This document shows positions 1 to 7,404 of a stretch of DNA of 13,274 nt, one piece after another. Within the stretch, counting starts at the first letter, position 1. The number at the start of each line of letters is the position of its first letter. Source of the DNA: Candidatus Dormiibacterota bacterium (GTDB lineage Bacteria; Chloroflexota; Dormibacteria; Aeolococcales; Aeolococcaceae); NCBI GenBank assembly GCA_955651875.1, contig CATPAP010000213.1, forward strand, positions 1-13,274, given 5' to 3'. The notes under the pieces are model-generated. The model saw only the letters and a list, made by a program, of their open reading frames with translations. It was not told where the DNA came from and ran no database searches. The translations under genes and the position numbers were made by a program.

Positions 1-63
1 CCTCCTCGAGCACGAGCGCGTCACCGATCGTTGACGGCGCGCGCGCGAAAGCCCGTGTGCGCG

Positions 64-69
64 TAGGAT
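64..69 (+). promoter_or_regulatory. Candidate -10 hexamer (TAGGAT) upstream of the sigma factor gene
   Basis: TAGGAT fits the TANNNT pattern and would start transcription near 76, giving the sigma gene a leader of about 175 nt. A TTGACG lies at 31-36, but the 27-nt spacer is too long for a normal -35 pairing, so only the -10 is proposed. The same hexamer recurs before the permease (3728-3733) and the small membrane genes (8955-8960). Confidence 0.3.
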
Positions 70-93
70 CGGACGCGTGGCCACGGAGGTCCG

Positions 94-219
94 GTGAACA
101 GGGCATGGCGCACCGGCACGACGAGGATCAGGAAACCGCCTCTCCGCACGCTGGCGCTGGCGGGACGATGCAGACTCGGGGCCAAAACCGTCACCCTCTA
201 CGTGGAGGGGGACGCCTGA
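94..219 (+). CDS. Possible 41-aa basic small ORF in the sigma factor leader
   Basis: A GTG at 94 is preceded by a strong Shine-Dalgarno run, CGGAGGT at 84-90, 3 nt before the start codon. The frame runs 41 codons to TGA at 217-219, 31 nt before the sigma factor start. The product would begin MNRAWRTGTTRIRK, be rich in Arg and Lys, and end KTVTLYVEGDA. I recognise no family. It lies within the proposed sigma-factor transcript, so it could be a genuine small protein, a leader peptide or chance. The ribosome binding site is the main support. An overlapping frame starting at 105 lacks a well-spaced binding site. Confidence 0.3.
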   Translation: MNRAWRTGTTRIRKPPLRTLALAGRCRLGAKTVTLYVEGDA

Positions 220-250
220 GCGGCGGATTGGGAGAGCAGACGGAGAGAGC

Positions 251-1357
<1,107 letters not shown>

Positions 1358-1360
1358 CGG

Positions 1361-1379
1361 GCGCCGCTCACCGCGGCGC
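1361..1379. terminator. GC-rich hairpin between convergent rpoD and thiE
   Basis: GCGCCGC (1361-1367) and GCGGCGC (1373-1379) form a perfect 7-bp stem with a 5-nt loop, 3 nt after the rpoD stop and 13 nt beyond the thiE stop on the other strand. There is no T tract on either side, so this is a terminator-like structure for both converging genes and not a textbook intrinsic terminator. Confidence 0.5.
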
Positions 1380-1392
1380 GGACTCGCGGCGA

Positions 1393-1962
1393 TCAGGGTG
1401 AGGCGCTGACCTCGAGCGCGGCGTCGACAGCTGCCCTCACTCGCGTGGCGTCGCGCGCCGCGCGCACCACCGCGACGCCGGCCGCACCGGCGGCGATGCA
1501 CTCGGCGGCGTTGCTGGCGTCGACGCCTCCGATGGCGACGACGGGAATCCGCACGCGAGCGCAGATGGCCGCAAGTCCCACCAGGCCGATCGGCGAGGCG
1601 GCGTCCGCCTTGGTGGGGGTCGCCCAGATCGGCCCCGCCCCGATGTACGTGGCGCCCAGTCCCTGCGCCTCCTCCGCCTCGGCGACGTCGGCCGCGCTGA
1701 TCCCGACGAGGAGTCCCGCCGCGAGGGCGCGTTCGGCGCCGCGGTCGCTCTGTCCGAGATGCACGCCGTCGGCGCCGCAGCGCAGCGCGGCCTCGACATC
1801 GTCGTTGATGACGAGGATGGCCGGAAGACGGCGCAGGCGGCGCCCCATCTTCGCGCGGGCGACCGTCCCCGCGTCCTTGAGTCGCACCTGGACGACGGTG
1901 GCGCCCGCTGCCACCGCCTCCTCGGCGACCTCGACGGTGTCGACAACCGCGTGCAGCCTCAC
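1393..1962 (-). CDS. thiE: Thiamine phosphate synthase
   Basis: ThiE condenses HMP pyrophosphate with hydroxyethylthiazole phosphate to give thiamine phosphate, in the cytosol. The 189-aa product shows the TIM-barrel family landmarks in order: VVQVRLKDA (23-31, pyrophosphate/substrate loop), VINDDVEAALRCGADGVHLGQ (51-71), YIGAGPIWATPTKADA (106-121, the thiazole-phosphate site, usually GP.F.T.TK) and VVAIGGVDASNA (141-152) before GVAVVRA. It is slightly shorter than the usual length of just over 200 aa, with a compact N terminus. The start is a GTG that overlaps the thiM stop as GTGA. No Shine-Dalgarno sequence is visible, so translation probably depends on coupling to thiM. It is the last gene of the thiD-thiM-thiE operon. 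Confidence 0.92.
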   Translation of the reverse strand: MRLHAVVDTVEVAEEAVAAGATVVQVRLKDAGTVARAKMGRRLRRLPAILVINDDVEAALRCGADGVHLGQSDRGAERALAAGLLVGISAADVAEAEEAQGLGATYIGAGPIWATPTKADAASPIGLVGLAAICARVRIPVVAIGGVDASNAAECIAAGAAGVAVVRAARDATRVRAAVDAALEVSASP

Positions 1963-2792
1963 TGTTCGGTGAGCCGGGCGCGGCCGTCGATGGTGTCTGG
2001 CGACAGCGCGTAGAGCGCGTCGTACAGCGCCACATGGAAGCTCCCCGGTCCACGGCTCTGCAGGGCCGCGTCCTCGCCGGCGACCCCGAGTGCCACGAGA
2101 GCCTCCACCGCGGCGCGAAGAGGCTGGTCACGGTTGACGGCAGCGAAGCAGCCGGTGATCGCGCTGGCGATGCAGCCCGTGCCGGTGACGGTGGCCAGCA
2201 GTGGATCTCCGTTGGCCACGCGGAACGTCGCCCGGCCATCGCTCACCGCGTCGACGGGCCCGGTCACCGCCACGGTGCAACCGAGCGCTGCCGCCGCCGC
2301 GGCGGCAAGATCTCCGATGTCATCGCCGTCGCCGACGGACTCGACGCCGCGGATCATCGCGGGCCGTCCGGCCAGGGTGGCGACCTCCGCAGCGTTGCCG
2401 CGCACCACGGCCACCGCAACCTCGTCGAGGATGCGCCGGGCGCTGCGCGTCCGCAGCACCGTCGCGCCCGCGCCGACGGGGTCGAGCACCACGGGCACAG
2501 CGGCGGCGTTGGCGGCACGGCCGGCGAGGACCATCGAATCGATCCACTCGGTGGTCAGGGTGCCGATGTTGAGTACCAGCGCACCCGCGACGGTGGCCAT
2601 CTCGGCGACCTCCTCCGGCGCGTGCGCCATCACCGGCAGCGCGCCGATCGCCAGCGTGGCGTTGGCGGTCTCGTTCATGACCACGAAGTTGGTGATCTGA
2701 TGCACCAGCGGCCGCTGCTCGCGGATGCGCCGCAGTGACTCACCCGTCGACATCGCGGCGGCACCGGCGAGCCGGGCCGTGTCGGATGTCAT
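1959..2792 (-). CDS. thiM: Hydroxyethylthiazole kinase
   Basis: ThiM phosphorylates 4-methyl-5-(2-hydroxyethyl)thiazole with ATP, salvaging the thiazole half of thiamine. The 277-aa ribokinase-like protein has the family signature near its N terminus (PLVHQITNFVVMNETAN, 28-44), VVLDPVGAGAT (101-111), RGNAAEVATLAG (131-142) and the nucleotide-binding/catalytic loop TVTGTGCIASA (201-211), where C207 is the conserved cysteine. Length is typical. The ATG at 2792 is supported by a strong GGGAGGA 5 nt upstream, so the 13 residues before the second Met are probably translated. The start overlaps the thiD stop by 4 nt (ATGA), and the stop overlaps the thiE start by 4 nt. Expression should follow the TPP riboswitch ahead of thiD. 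Confidence 0.94.
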   Translation of the reverse strand: MTSDTARLAGAAAMSTGESLRRIREQRPLVHQITNFVVMNETANATLAIGALPVMAHAPEEVAEMATVAGALVLNIGTLTTEWIDSMVLAGRAANAAAVPVVLDPVGAGATVLRTRSARRILDEVAVAVVRGNAAEVATLAGRPAMIRGVESVGDGDDIGDLAAAAAAALGCTVAVTGPVDAVSDGRATFRVANGDPLLATVTGTGCIASAITGCFAAVNRDQPLRAAVEALVALGVAGEDAALQSRGPGSFHVALYDALYALSPDTIDGRARLTEQ

Positions 2793-3607
2793 GATCGTCC
2801 TCCCGCGCTCAACACCGGCGGCACCCGAACCCGGCTGCGCACGTCGAGCACGTCGACCGGCCCCTCGCCGGCGCCGATCTCCTCCAGCCCGCGCGCCACC
2901 GCCTGCGATGCGACCTCCGCCGCGGCGCGGGCGGCGTCAACCAGCGGCCATCCCTGCGCGAGCAGAGCGGCGATCGTCGCCGAATGCGTGCACCCGGCGC
3001 CGTGTGTTGCCGCCACCGGATGGCGAGCCACCGGGATCTCATGATGGCGGCGGCCGTCGTAGAGATGGTCGATGGCGTCGCGGCCATGACCACCCGTGAC
3101 GATGACGGCCGCGGCTCCCATGGCGGCGAGGCTTTCGGCAAGCTCGCGCCGCGACCCGGTCAGGCCGGTGAGCGCCTCGGCTTCGGCAAGGTTGGGCGTA
3201 ACCACCGTGGCGAGCGGAAAGAGGCGGCCCACCATGACGGCGACGGCATCGTCGCGCAGCAACCGCGCGCCGGAGCTCGCGACCATCACGGGGTCGACGA
3301 CGAGGGGCACGCCGCGATCGGTGAGCGAGTCGGCGACCGCAGCGATGATCTCCGCGGAGAACAGCATGCCGGTCTTGACGGCATCCACCCCGATGTCGTC
3401 GAACACCGCGTCGACCTGGTCCCGTATGAACTGCGGCGGCACCGCGTGGATGTCGCGCACCTCTCGCGTGTTCTGCGCCGTCAGCGCGACGATGACCGTG
3501 CTGCCATGGCAACCGGCTGCTGCGAATGCGCGAATGTCGGCCTGGATCCCCGCGCCTCCGCCGGAATCAGACGAGGCGATGGTGAGAGCGCGGGCGATGC
3601 GATCCAT
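2789..3607 (-). CDS. thiD: Hydroxymethylpyrimidine / phosphomethylpyrimidine kinase
   Basis: ThiD phosphorylates HMP to HMP-P and then to HMP-PP, the pyrimidine donor for ThiE. The 272-aa protein matches the family: TIASSDSGGGAGIQADIRAF (9-28, substrate loop), VKTGML (77-82), VVDPVMVASSG (103-113), VVTPNLAEAEALTG (135-148), VIVTGGHG (168-175) and the anion-hole loop THGAGCTHSATIA (201-213), where C206 is the catalytic cysteine. The loop reads HGAGC where GTGC is more common, a conservative change. The ATG start lies 7 nt after AGGA at the 3' end of the riboswitch. No ThiE or ThiN domain is fused to it. First gene of a translationally coupled operon with thiM and thiE. Confidence 0.95.
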   Translation of the reverse strand: MDRIARALTIASSDSGGGAGIQADIRAFAAAGCHGSTVIVALTAQNTREVRDIHAVPPQFIRDQVDAVFDDIGVDAVKTGMLFSAEIIAAVADSLTDRGVPLVVDPVMVASSGARLLRDDAVAVMVGRLFPLATVVTPNLAEAEALTGLTGSRRELAESLAAMGAAAVIVTGGHGRDAIDHLYDGRRHHEIPVARHPVAATHGAGCTHSATIAALLAQGWPLVDAARAAAEVASQAVARGLEEIGAGEGPVDVLDVRSRVRVPPVLSAGGRS

Positions 3608-3609
3608 CG

Positions 3610-3684
3610 GTACTTCCTACGCTGGCATGACCCAGATCAGGTTCGCGGGTGTGTTCTCAGCCCCACACGGGGCACCCCGGTACA
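3610..3684 (-). ncRNA. TPP (THI-box) riboswitch upstream of thiD
   Basis: Read on the minus strand, the element contains the conserved thi-box cores GGGGTGCCC, GGGGCTGAGA (CTGAGA at 3660-3655), ACCTGAT at 3642-3636, then CTGGGTCATGCCAGCGTAGG. GTAC at 3683-3680 can pair with GTAC at 3613-3610 to close P1. The AGGA that serves as the thiD ribosome binding site (3618-3615) lies inside the 3' strand of this closing region, 7 nt before the ATG. There is no room for a separate terminator hairpin. TPP binding therefore most likely blocks translation directly. The element faces thiD only; the permease is on the opposite strand. Confidence 0.95.
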
Positions 3685-3687
3685 CGC

Positions 3688-3693
3688 AATCTA
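3688..3693 (-). promoter_or_regulatory. Candidate -10 (TAGATT) of the thi operon
   Basis: On the minus strand TAGATT at 3693-3688 would place transcription start at about 3681, right at the first bases of the TPP riboswitch. No convincing -35 is seen at the normal spacing. Confidence 0.4.
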
Positions 3694-3727
3694 CCACTGC
3701 GGCCGCCGCCGTCGCGGGGCTCCTCGA

Positions 3728-3733
3728 TAGGAT
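3728..3733 (+). promoter_or_regulatory. Candidate -10 (TAGGAT) of the permease gene
   Basis: TAGGAT would start transcription near 3740, giving a leader of about 29 nt that contains the ribosome binding site GGGGAGGA (3753-3760). No -35 match is seen. The leader is too short to hold a riboswitch. Confidence 0.4.
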
Positions 3734-3768
3734 CCGCCCCGATAGAGGCGCAGGGGAGGACTGCCCCG

Positions 3769-5250
3769 ATGAGTTCGATCACAGCCGACCCGCCGGAGAC
3801 CGGAGTACCGGTTCGCGAGGGCGACTACGGCGAGCGCGTCGTCAGCATCGAGCCCGGTGGCGTCGAGTACATCCCCGCCGGAGAACGCCACGGGGGTCCG
3901 CTGCAGCTGTTCTGGACCTGGACCTCGCCGAACTTCGAGTTCGCCACCGTCTACGTCGGCGTACTGCCCGTCGTGCTCTTCGGTGGCGGCTTCTGGATGA
4001 CCGTGGTCGGGCTGGTCCTCGGCACCGCGCTCGGCTCGATCACCCACGGCTGGCTCTCCACCTTCGGACCACGCTACGGCGTGCCTCAGCTCATCCAGAG
4101 CCGCGGCGCGTTCGGATACGTCGGCAACCTGCTGCCTGCCGCGCTCAACACGGTCACCTCGGGCGCCGGATGGGTTGCGGTCAACTCGGTCAGCGGCGCG
4201 TTTGCGGTGCAGACGTTCTTCGAGCGCGTCGGCTGGCCGGTGCCGACGTTCTGGCTCGCCCTTGCCCTGGTGGTTGCCATCGAGGTGGCCATCGCATTTG
4301 TCGGCTACAACATGGTGCACCAGTTCGAGCGCGTCATCTTTCCGTTCCTCGGCCTGGTGTTCGCGGTCTGCTGCCTGTACATCTTCAGCCGGGCGATCCC
4401 GTCTGCCGGCTTCAACCCCGGCGCTCCTGCCGCCGGCGGTGGCCAGATCGGCGCCTTCATCCTCGCGGTGTTCTTCGCGTATGCGTACGCGGTGAGCTGG
4501 AATCCGTACGGTGCCGACTACGCACGCTATCTGCCCAAAGGCACGGGCGCTCTCAAGGTGGCGCTCGCTGCAGGCCTCGGGCTGTTCGTGTCGTGCGCGG
4601 TCCTCGAGATCGCCGGCGCCGCCCTCGCCACCGTCGCGGGAACCTCGTGGGGTCCGAATGACGTCCCCACCGACCAGTTCGTCAAGCCGCTGCCTCAGGC
4701 ACTCGGCCTGATCGCCACCGTGGCCATCGCCGTCGGGGCCATCGCAGCCAACGTGCTCAACCTCTACAGCGCCGCGATGTCGTTCCTCACCCTTGGCATC
4801 CGGCTCACCCTCCGCCGCCGCCGCGCGCTCGTGGCGATGGGATTCGGGGTGATCGGATACTTCGTGGGACTCACCGGTAACGCCGCGCCGGGCGGCAAGT
4901 ACGAGGCCTTTCTCTTCTTCAACACCTACTGGATCGTTCCGTTCATTGCCGTGGTGCTCACCGACTGGACGCTGCGGCGCGGCCGCTACCGCCAGGCGAC
5001 CTTCTTCGACGCGAGGCACCGGCCGTGGAAGGGAATCGTCGCGATGCTCGCCGGAATCGCGGCCTCATTCCCATTCTGGAACCAGACATTGTTTGTCGGG
5101 GTGGTGCCTGCCGACGCGCCGCAGTTCGGCGACATCAGCTTCGTGGTGGGCTTTGTCGTCACTGTGGTCGTCTACGTCGCGCTTGGGCCGCGGCGAGGCA
5201 CCGCGTCGGACATCGCCGCCGCGGGCGCGGTCGAGGCCACGCCCGGCTAG
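3769..5250 (+). CDS. NCS1-family permease, probably for a thiamine precursor or nucleobase
   Basis: A 493-aa polytopic inner-membrane transporter of the nucleobase:cation symporter-1 family (cytosine, purine, uracil, thiamine, allantoin permeases). The N-terminal 45 residues are hydrophilic; about 12 hydrophobic segments follow. Family features include GGFWMTVVGLVLGTALGS (TM2 region), the GPRYGVPQLIQSRGAFGY stretch after it, and WNPYGADYARYLP near the middle, the counterpart of the family's DYSRYLP loop. The ATG at 3769 follows GGGGAGGA by 8 nt; a longer in-frame extension to 3649 would run through the riboswitch region and is rejected. It is divergent from the thiD-thiM-thiE salvage operon, with about 160 nt between start codons, which suggests HMP, thiazole or thiamine as substrate, but its leader shows no TPP riboswitch. 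Substrate is inference only. Its stop codon overlaps that of gltX. Confidence 0.85.
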   Translation: MSSITADPPETGVPVREGDYGERVVSIEPGGVEYIPAGERHGGPLQLFWTWTSPNFEFATVYVGVLPVVLFGGGFWMTVVGLVLGTALGSITHGWLSTFGPRYGVPQLIQSRGAFGYVGNLLPAALNTVTSGAGWVAVNSVSGAFAVQTFFERVGWPVPTFWLALALVVAIEVAIAFVGYNMVHQFERVIFPFLGLVFAVCCLYIFSRAIPSAGFNPGAPAAGGGQIGAFILAVFFAYAYAVSWNPYGADYARYLPKGTGALKVALAAGLGLFVSCAVLEIAGAALATVAGTSWGPNDVPTDQFVKPLPQALGLIATVAIAVGAIAANVLNLYSAAMSFLTLGIRLTLRRRRALVAMGFGVIGYFVGLTGNAAPGGKYEAFLFFNTYWIVPFIAVVLTDWTLRRGRYRQATFFDARHRPWKGIVAMLAGIAASFPFWNQTLFVGVVPADAPQFGDISFVVGFVVTVVVYVALGPRRGTASDIAAAGAVEATPG

Positions 5251-6689
5251 AGCTCGAGGCGCGCGCGTGCAGCACGCAGGCGCTGCATGGATTTCTCAGC
5301 TCCGATGAACGCCATCGCGTCGAACACGGGCACTCCCTGAGCCCGACCGAGTACGGCGATGTAGAGAACACGGAACCCGTCACGGGCCTTGACGCCACGC
5401 GCGTCGAGGAATGCGGTGAGCCGCTCGCGCAGCGCGGTGATGTCCTCGAGTCCTGCGCCAGACACCTCGGCGCAGGTCGCATCCAGCAGGGCGATGGCCG
5501 TTGCAGCATCCACCTTCCTTGGAGGGAACACCACGTCGTCGTCCCACGGCGCGTCGCCGAGCAGCGGCGACGCCAGGGTGCCGGCGTCGCGCATCACCAC
5601 CATCCGCTCCTGGAGGAGGGGTACAAGCTTGCGTCGGGTCTCCTTGCTCGTCCCCGGCAGCCAGAATTCGAGCAACTCGACGAGCTCCTCGGTGGAGAGG
5701 CGGCGGATGTGCTGGCCGTTCAGTGAATCGAGCCGCTTCTGGTCGAAAACGGCAGCGGAGTCGTGGACGCGCGCGAGCGAGAAGCGCTCCACCAGCTGGG
5801 CAAGCGTGAAGACCTCGTCCTCGGTGCCGGACGACCACCCCAGCAGGGCCATGGCGTTGTCCACCGCCGTGGCGAGGTAGCCGAGCTCTCCGTACTCGAG
5901 AACGTTGCGCGCCCCGTGCCGCTTGCTCAGCTTCTGGCGGTCCTCGCCCAGCACCGGCGGCACGTGCGCGAACCGCGGTGGCGTCCAGTCCAGCGCGCTG
6001 TACAAGGTCAGGTGCTTGGGCGTCGACGGAATCCACTCATCACTGCGGATCACGTGGCTGACCTGCATGAGGTGGTCGTCGATCACCACCGCGAGGTGGT
6101 ACGTGGGGAACCCGTCCGACTTGAGCAGCACCTGGTCGTCGATGTCGGCGTTGTCGAACGAGATCTCACCGTGGATCACGTCATCCCATGCAGTTCGGCC
6201 GGGGGGCATCAGCTGGCGAAGCACCGCCGGAGCGCCGGCCGCGCGTTCCTTGCGCACGTCGTCCTGGCGGCTGAGGCAGCGACGGTCGTAGCGTGTCGGC
6301 ATGCGCGCCGCGCGCTGCTGCTCGCGCATCTCAGCGAGGCGCTCGGGTGTGCACGTACACCAGTACGCCGCGCCGCGGGCCTCCAGCAGTCCGGCGTGCT
6401 CGCGGTAGAGGTCCGTTCGCATCGACTGGATGTAGGGGCCGTGCGGGCCGCCAACCTCGGGTCCCTCGTCCCAGCTGAGGCCCAGCCAGAGCAGTGTCTC
6501 CATGATCAGGGCCTCGGTGTCCTCGAGGTAGCGCCCCTGGTCGGTGTCCTCGATGCGCAGGATGAACTGGCCGCCGGTTGAGCGGGCCGCCAGCCAGGCG
6601 AAGAGCGCGGTGCGCACCGAGCCGAAATGCAGCGGCCCGGTGGGGGAGGGAGCGAATCGCGTCCGCATCGGGATGCGGGCGTCGGTCAC
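5247..6689 (-). CDS. gltX: Glutamyl-tRNA synthetase
   Basis: This class I aminoacyl-tRNA synthetase attaches glutamate to tRNA-Glu. The 480-aa protein has RFAPSPTGPLHFGSVRTALF (11-30), holding the HIGH-type motif as HFGS, and LRIEDTD (44-50). A zinc-binding pattern follows: C111-T-C113, Y134 and C138. VIRSDEWIPSTPKHL (214-227) and the KMSKS-type loop KLSKRHG (253-259) come next, followed by a helical anticodon-binding C-terminal part. Length is normal. Whether it also charges tRNA-Gln cannot be judged here. The start is a GTG overlapping the upstream stop as GTGA; an ATG 7 codons later (6668) is a possible alternative. The gene is co-directional with the membrane-protein gene before it, and tRNA-Glu(UUC) lies nearby at 7259-7330 on the other strand. 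Confidence 0.96.
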   Translation of the reverse strand: MTDARIPMRTRFAPSPTGPLHFGSVRTALFAWLAARSTGGQFILRIEDTDQGRYLEDTEALIMETLLWLGLSWDEGPEVGGPHGPYIQSMRTDLYREHAGLLEARGAAYWCTCTPERLAEMREQQRAARMPTRYDRRCLSRQDDVRKERAAGAPAVLRQLMPPGRTAWDDVIHGEISFDNADIDDQVLLKSDGFPTYHLAVVIDDHLMQVSHVIRSDEWIPSTPKHLTLYSALDWTPPRFAHVPPVLGEDRQKLSKRHGARNVLEYGELGYLATAVDNAMALLGWSSGTEDEVFTLAQLVERFSLARVHDSAAVFDQKRLDSLNGQHIRRLSTEELVELLEFWLPGTSKETRRKLVPLLQERMVVMRDAGTLASPLLGDAPWDDDVVFPPRKVDAATAIALLDATCAEVSGAGLEDITALRERLTAFLDARGVKARDGFRVLYIAVLGRAQGVPVFDAMAFIGAEKSMQRLRAARARLEL

Positions 6690-7144
6690 CTCGGGGCGGC
6701 GATGAGCAGCGCGATGACCGTCCAGGCGATGAGCACGCCAATGAGCAGGGGGCCGTCCCAGTTGCGGATCGAGACGCTCATGACACGAACCGAGCCTCCC
6801 CCTCGCGGACCTTCACCGACCCGCGCCACGCCTCCGCCCCCACCGGGCCGGCCGATGTCGCCCATCCCCCAGGGGGGCGGCGGCGTGGGGGGTCCCGCGC
6901 GCGGCGTGACCTGGAGCCGGGTCTCGCGCTCGCGGGCCCGGACGTCGAGGATCACGCCGAGGATGACCATGGTCCCGAAGCCGCCCGCGCCCAGACCGAA
7001 CGCGATCAGGATCACGCCGAGAGCGACGTTGAGGTAGTCGTTGTAGGCGTGCGGACCGAGCAGCACGAGCAGCCCGCCAGCGATCAGCGCCAGGGCGGTG
7101 ATCCCGAACCCGATCGTCTTGCCGGCGATCTCTCGAACGGGCAT
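6686..7144 (-). CDS. Small membrane protein of unknown function, coupled to gltX
   Basis: I do not recognise the family of this 152-aa protein. Residues about 11-29 (GFGITALALIAGGLLVLLG) and 37-66 are strongly hydrophobic and probably form two membrane segments. Next comes a cytoplasmic-type stretch RARERETRLQV, then a long Pro/Gly-rich linker (about 80-118, with PTPPPP and GGGGG runs). A third hydrophobic segment follows at the C terminus (about 132-149, LLIGVLIAWTVIALLIAA). The ATG has GAGGAG 4 nt upstream and a TATACT -10 about 32 nt upstream, so the start is well supported. The stop overlaps the gltX start by 4 nt, implying a two-gene operon with coupled translation. The Gly/Pro linker could also reflect a low-constraint spacer. 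Confidence 0.72.
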   Translation of the reverse strand: MPVREIAGKTIGFGITALALIAGGLLVLLGPHAYNDYLNVALGVILIAFGLGAGGFGTMVILGVILDVRARERETRLQVTPRAGPPTPPPPWGMGDIGRPGGGGGVARVGEGPRGGGSVRVMSVSIRNWDGPLLIGVLIAWTVIALLIAAPR

Positions 7145-7176
7145 GTGGCTCCTCAGTACGGACGGGGACTGGGCCG

Positions 7177-7182
7177 AGTATA
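7177..7182 (-). promoter_or_regulatory. Candidate -10 (TATACT) of the membrane protein-gltX operon
   Basis: TATACT on the minus strand (7182-7177) is close to consensus TATAAT and would start transcription near 7170, leaving a 26-nt leader with a GAGGAG binding site at 7154-7149. No clear -35 is present at 17 nt. Confidence 0.55.
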
Positions 7183-7243
7183 CGGGGCGATGCGGCTCCG
7201 GAAGAGGAGCGTTCAGCGCCCGGCTCGCGGAGCTCGCGCCACC

Positions 7244-7249
7244 TAAGAT
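7244..7249 (+). promoter_or_regulatory. Candidate -10 (TAAGAT) of tRNA-Glu
   Basis: TAAGAT ends 9 nt before the tRNA 5' end, so the transcript would start about 3 nt before the mature tRNA. The sequence upstream is GC-rich and shows no consensus -35. Confidence 0.5.
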
Positions 7250-7258
7250 TCGGCGAGC

Positions 7259-7330
7259 GCCCGCATCGTCTAGCGGTCAGGACACCACCCTTTCAAGGTG
7301 GTAACCGGGGTTCGACTCCCCGTGCGGGTA
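7259..7330 (+). tRNA. tRNA-Glu (anticodon UUC)
   Basis: A full cloverleaf can be drawn. The acceptor strand GCCCGCA (7259-7265) pairs with TGCGGGT (7323-7329), giving a G1-U72 wobble, with discriminator A at 7330. The anticodon stem CCACC/GGTGG (7285-7289/7297-7301) encloses CTTTCAA, with TTC at 7292-7294. The T arm contains GGTTCGACTCC. CCA is not encoded. The cognate synthetase gltX lies on the opposite strand about 570 nt away, behind the membrane-protein gene. Confidence 0.97.
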
Positions 7331-7341
7331 CGTCCATCTGA

Positions 7342-7359
7342 CTGCCGCGAGCGCGGCAG
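7342..7359 (+). terminator. Hairpin downstream of tRNA-Glu
   Basis: CTGCCGC (7342-7348) and GCGGCAG (7353-7359) form a perfect 7-bp stem with a GAGC loop, 11 nt after the tRNA. No T tract follows. It probably ends tRNA-Glu transcription and could also act for the converging peroxiredoxin gene, which stops at 7405. Confidence 0.5.
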
Positions 7360-7404
7360 ACTGCGGGGTCGACGTTCCTGCGTTGATGCGTCTGTGAGTG
7401 ACGA

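Noticed and set aside
2..34. A frame ending LLEHERVTDR then stop at the window's left edge, possibly the C terminus of an upstream gene such as dnaG, which often precedes rpoD
   Set aside because: Only ten codons are visible and nothing in them identifies a family, so no feature is called.
31..69. TTGACG (31-36) and TAGGAT (64-69) as a paired -35/-10 promoter
   Set aside because: The spacer is 27 nt, far outside the 15-20 nt accepted by sigma-70-type factors, so only the -10 is kept as a weak candidate.
3649..3768. N-terminal extension of the permease frame upstream of 3769
   Set aside because: It overlaps the TPP riboswitch on the other strand, lies before the candidate promoter, and the ATG at 3769 has a strong, well-placed ribosome binding site.
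3691..5019. A 442-codon minus-strand frame opposite the permease
   Set aside because: The plus strand encodes a clear transporter with hydrophobic periodicity; the antisense product is charged low-complexity sequence without a domain.
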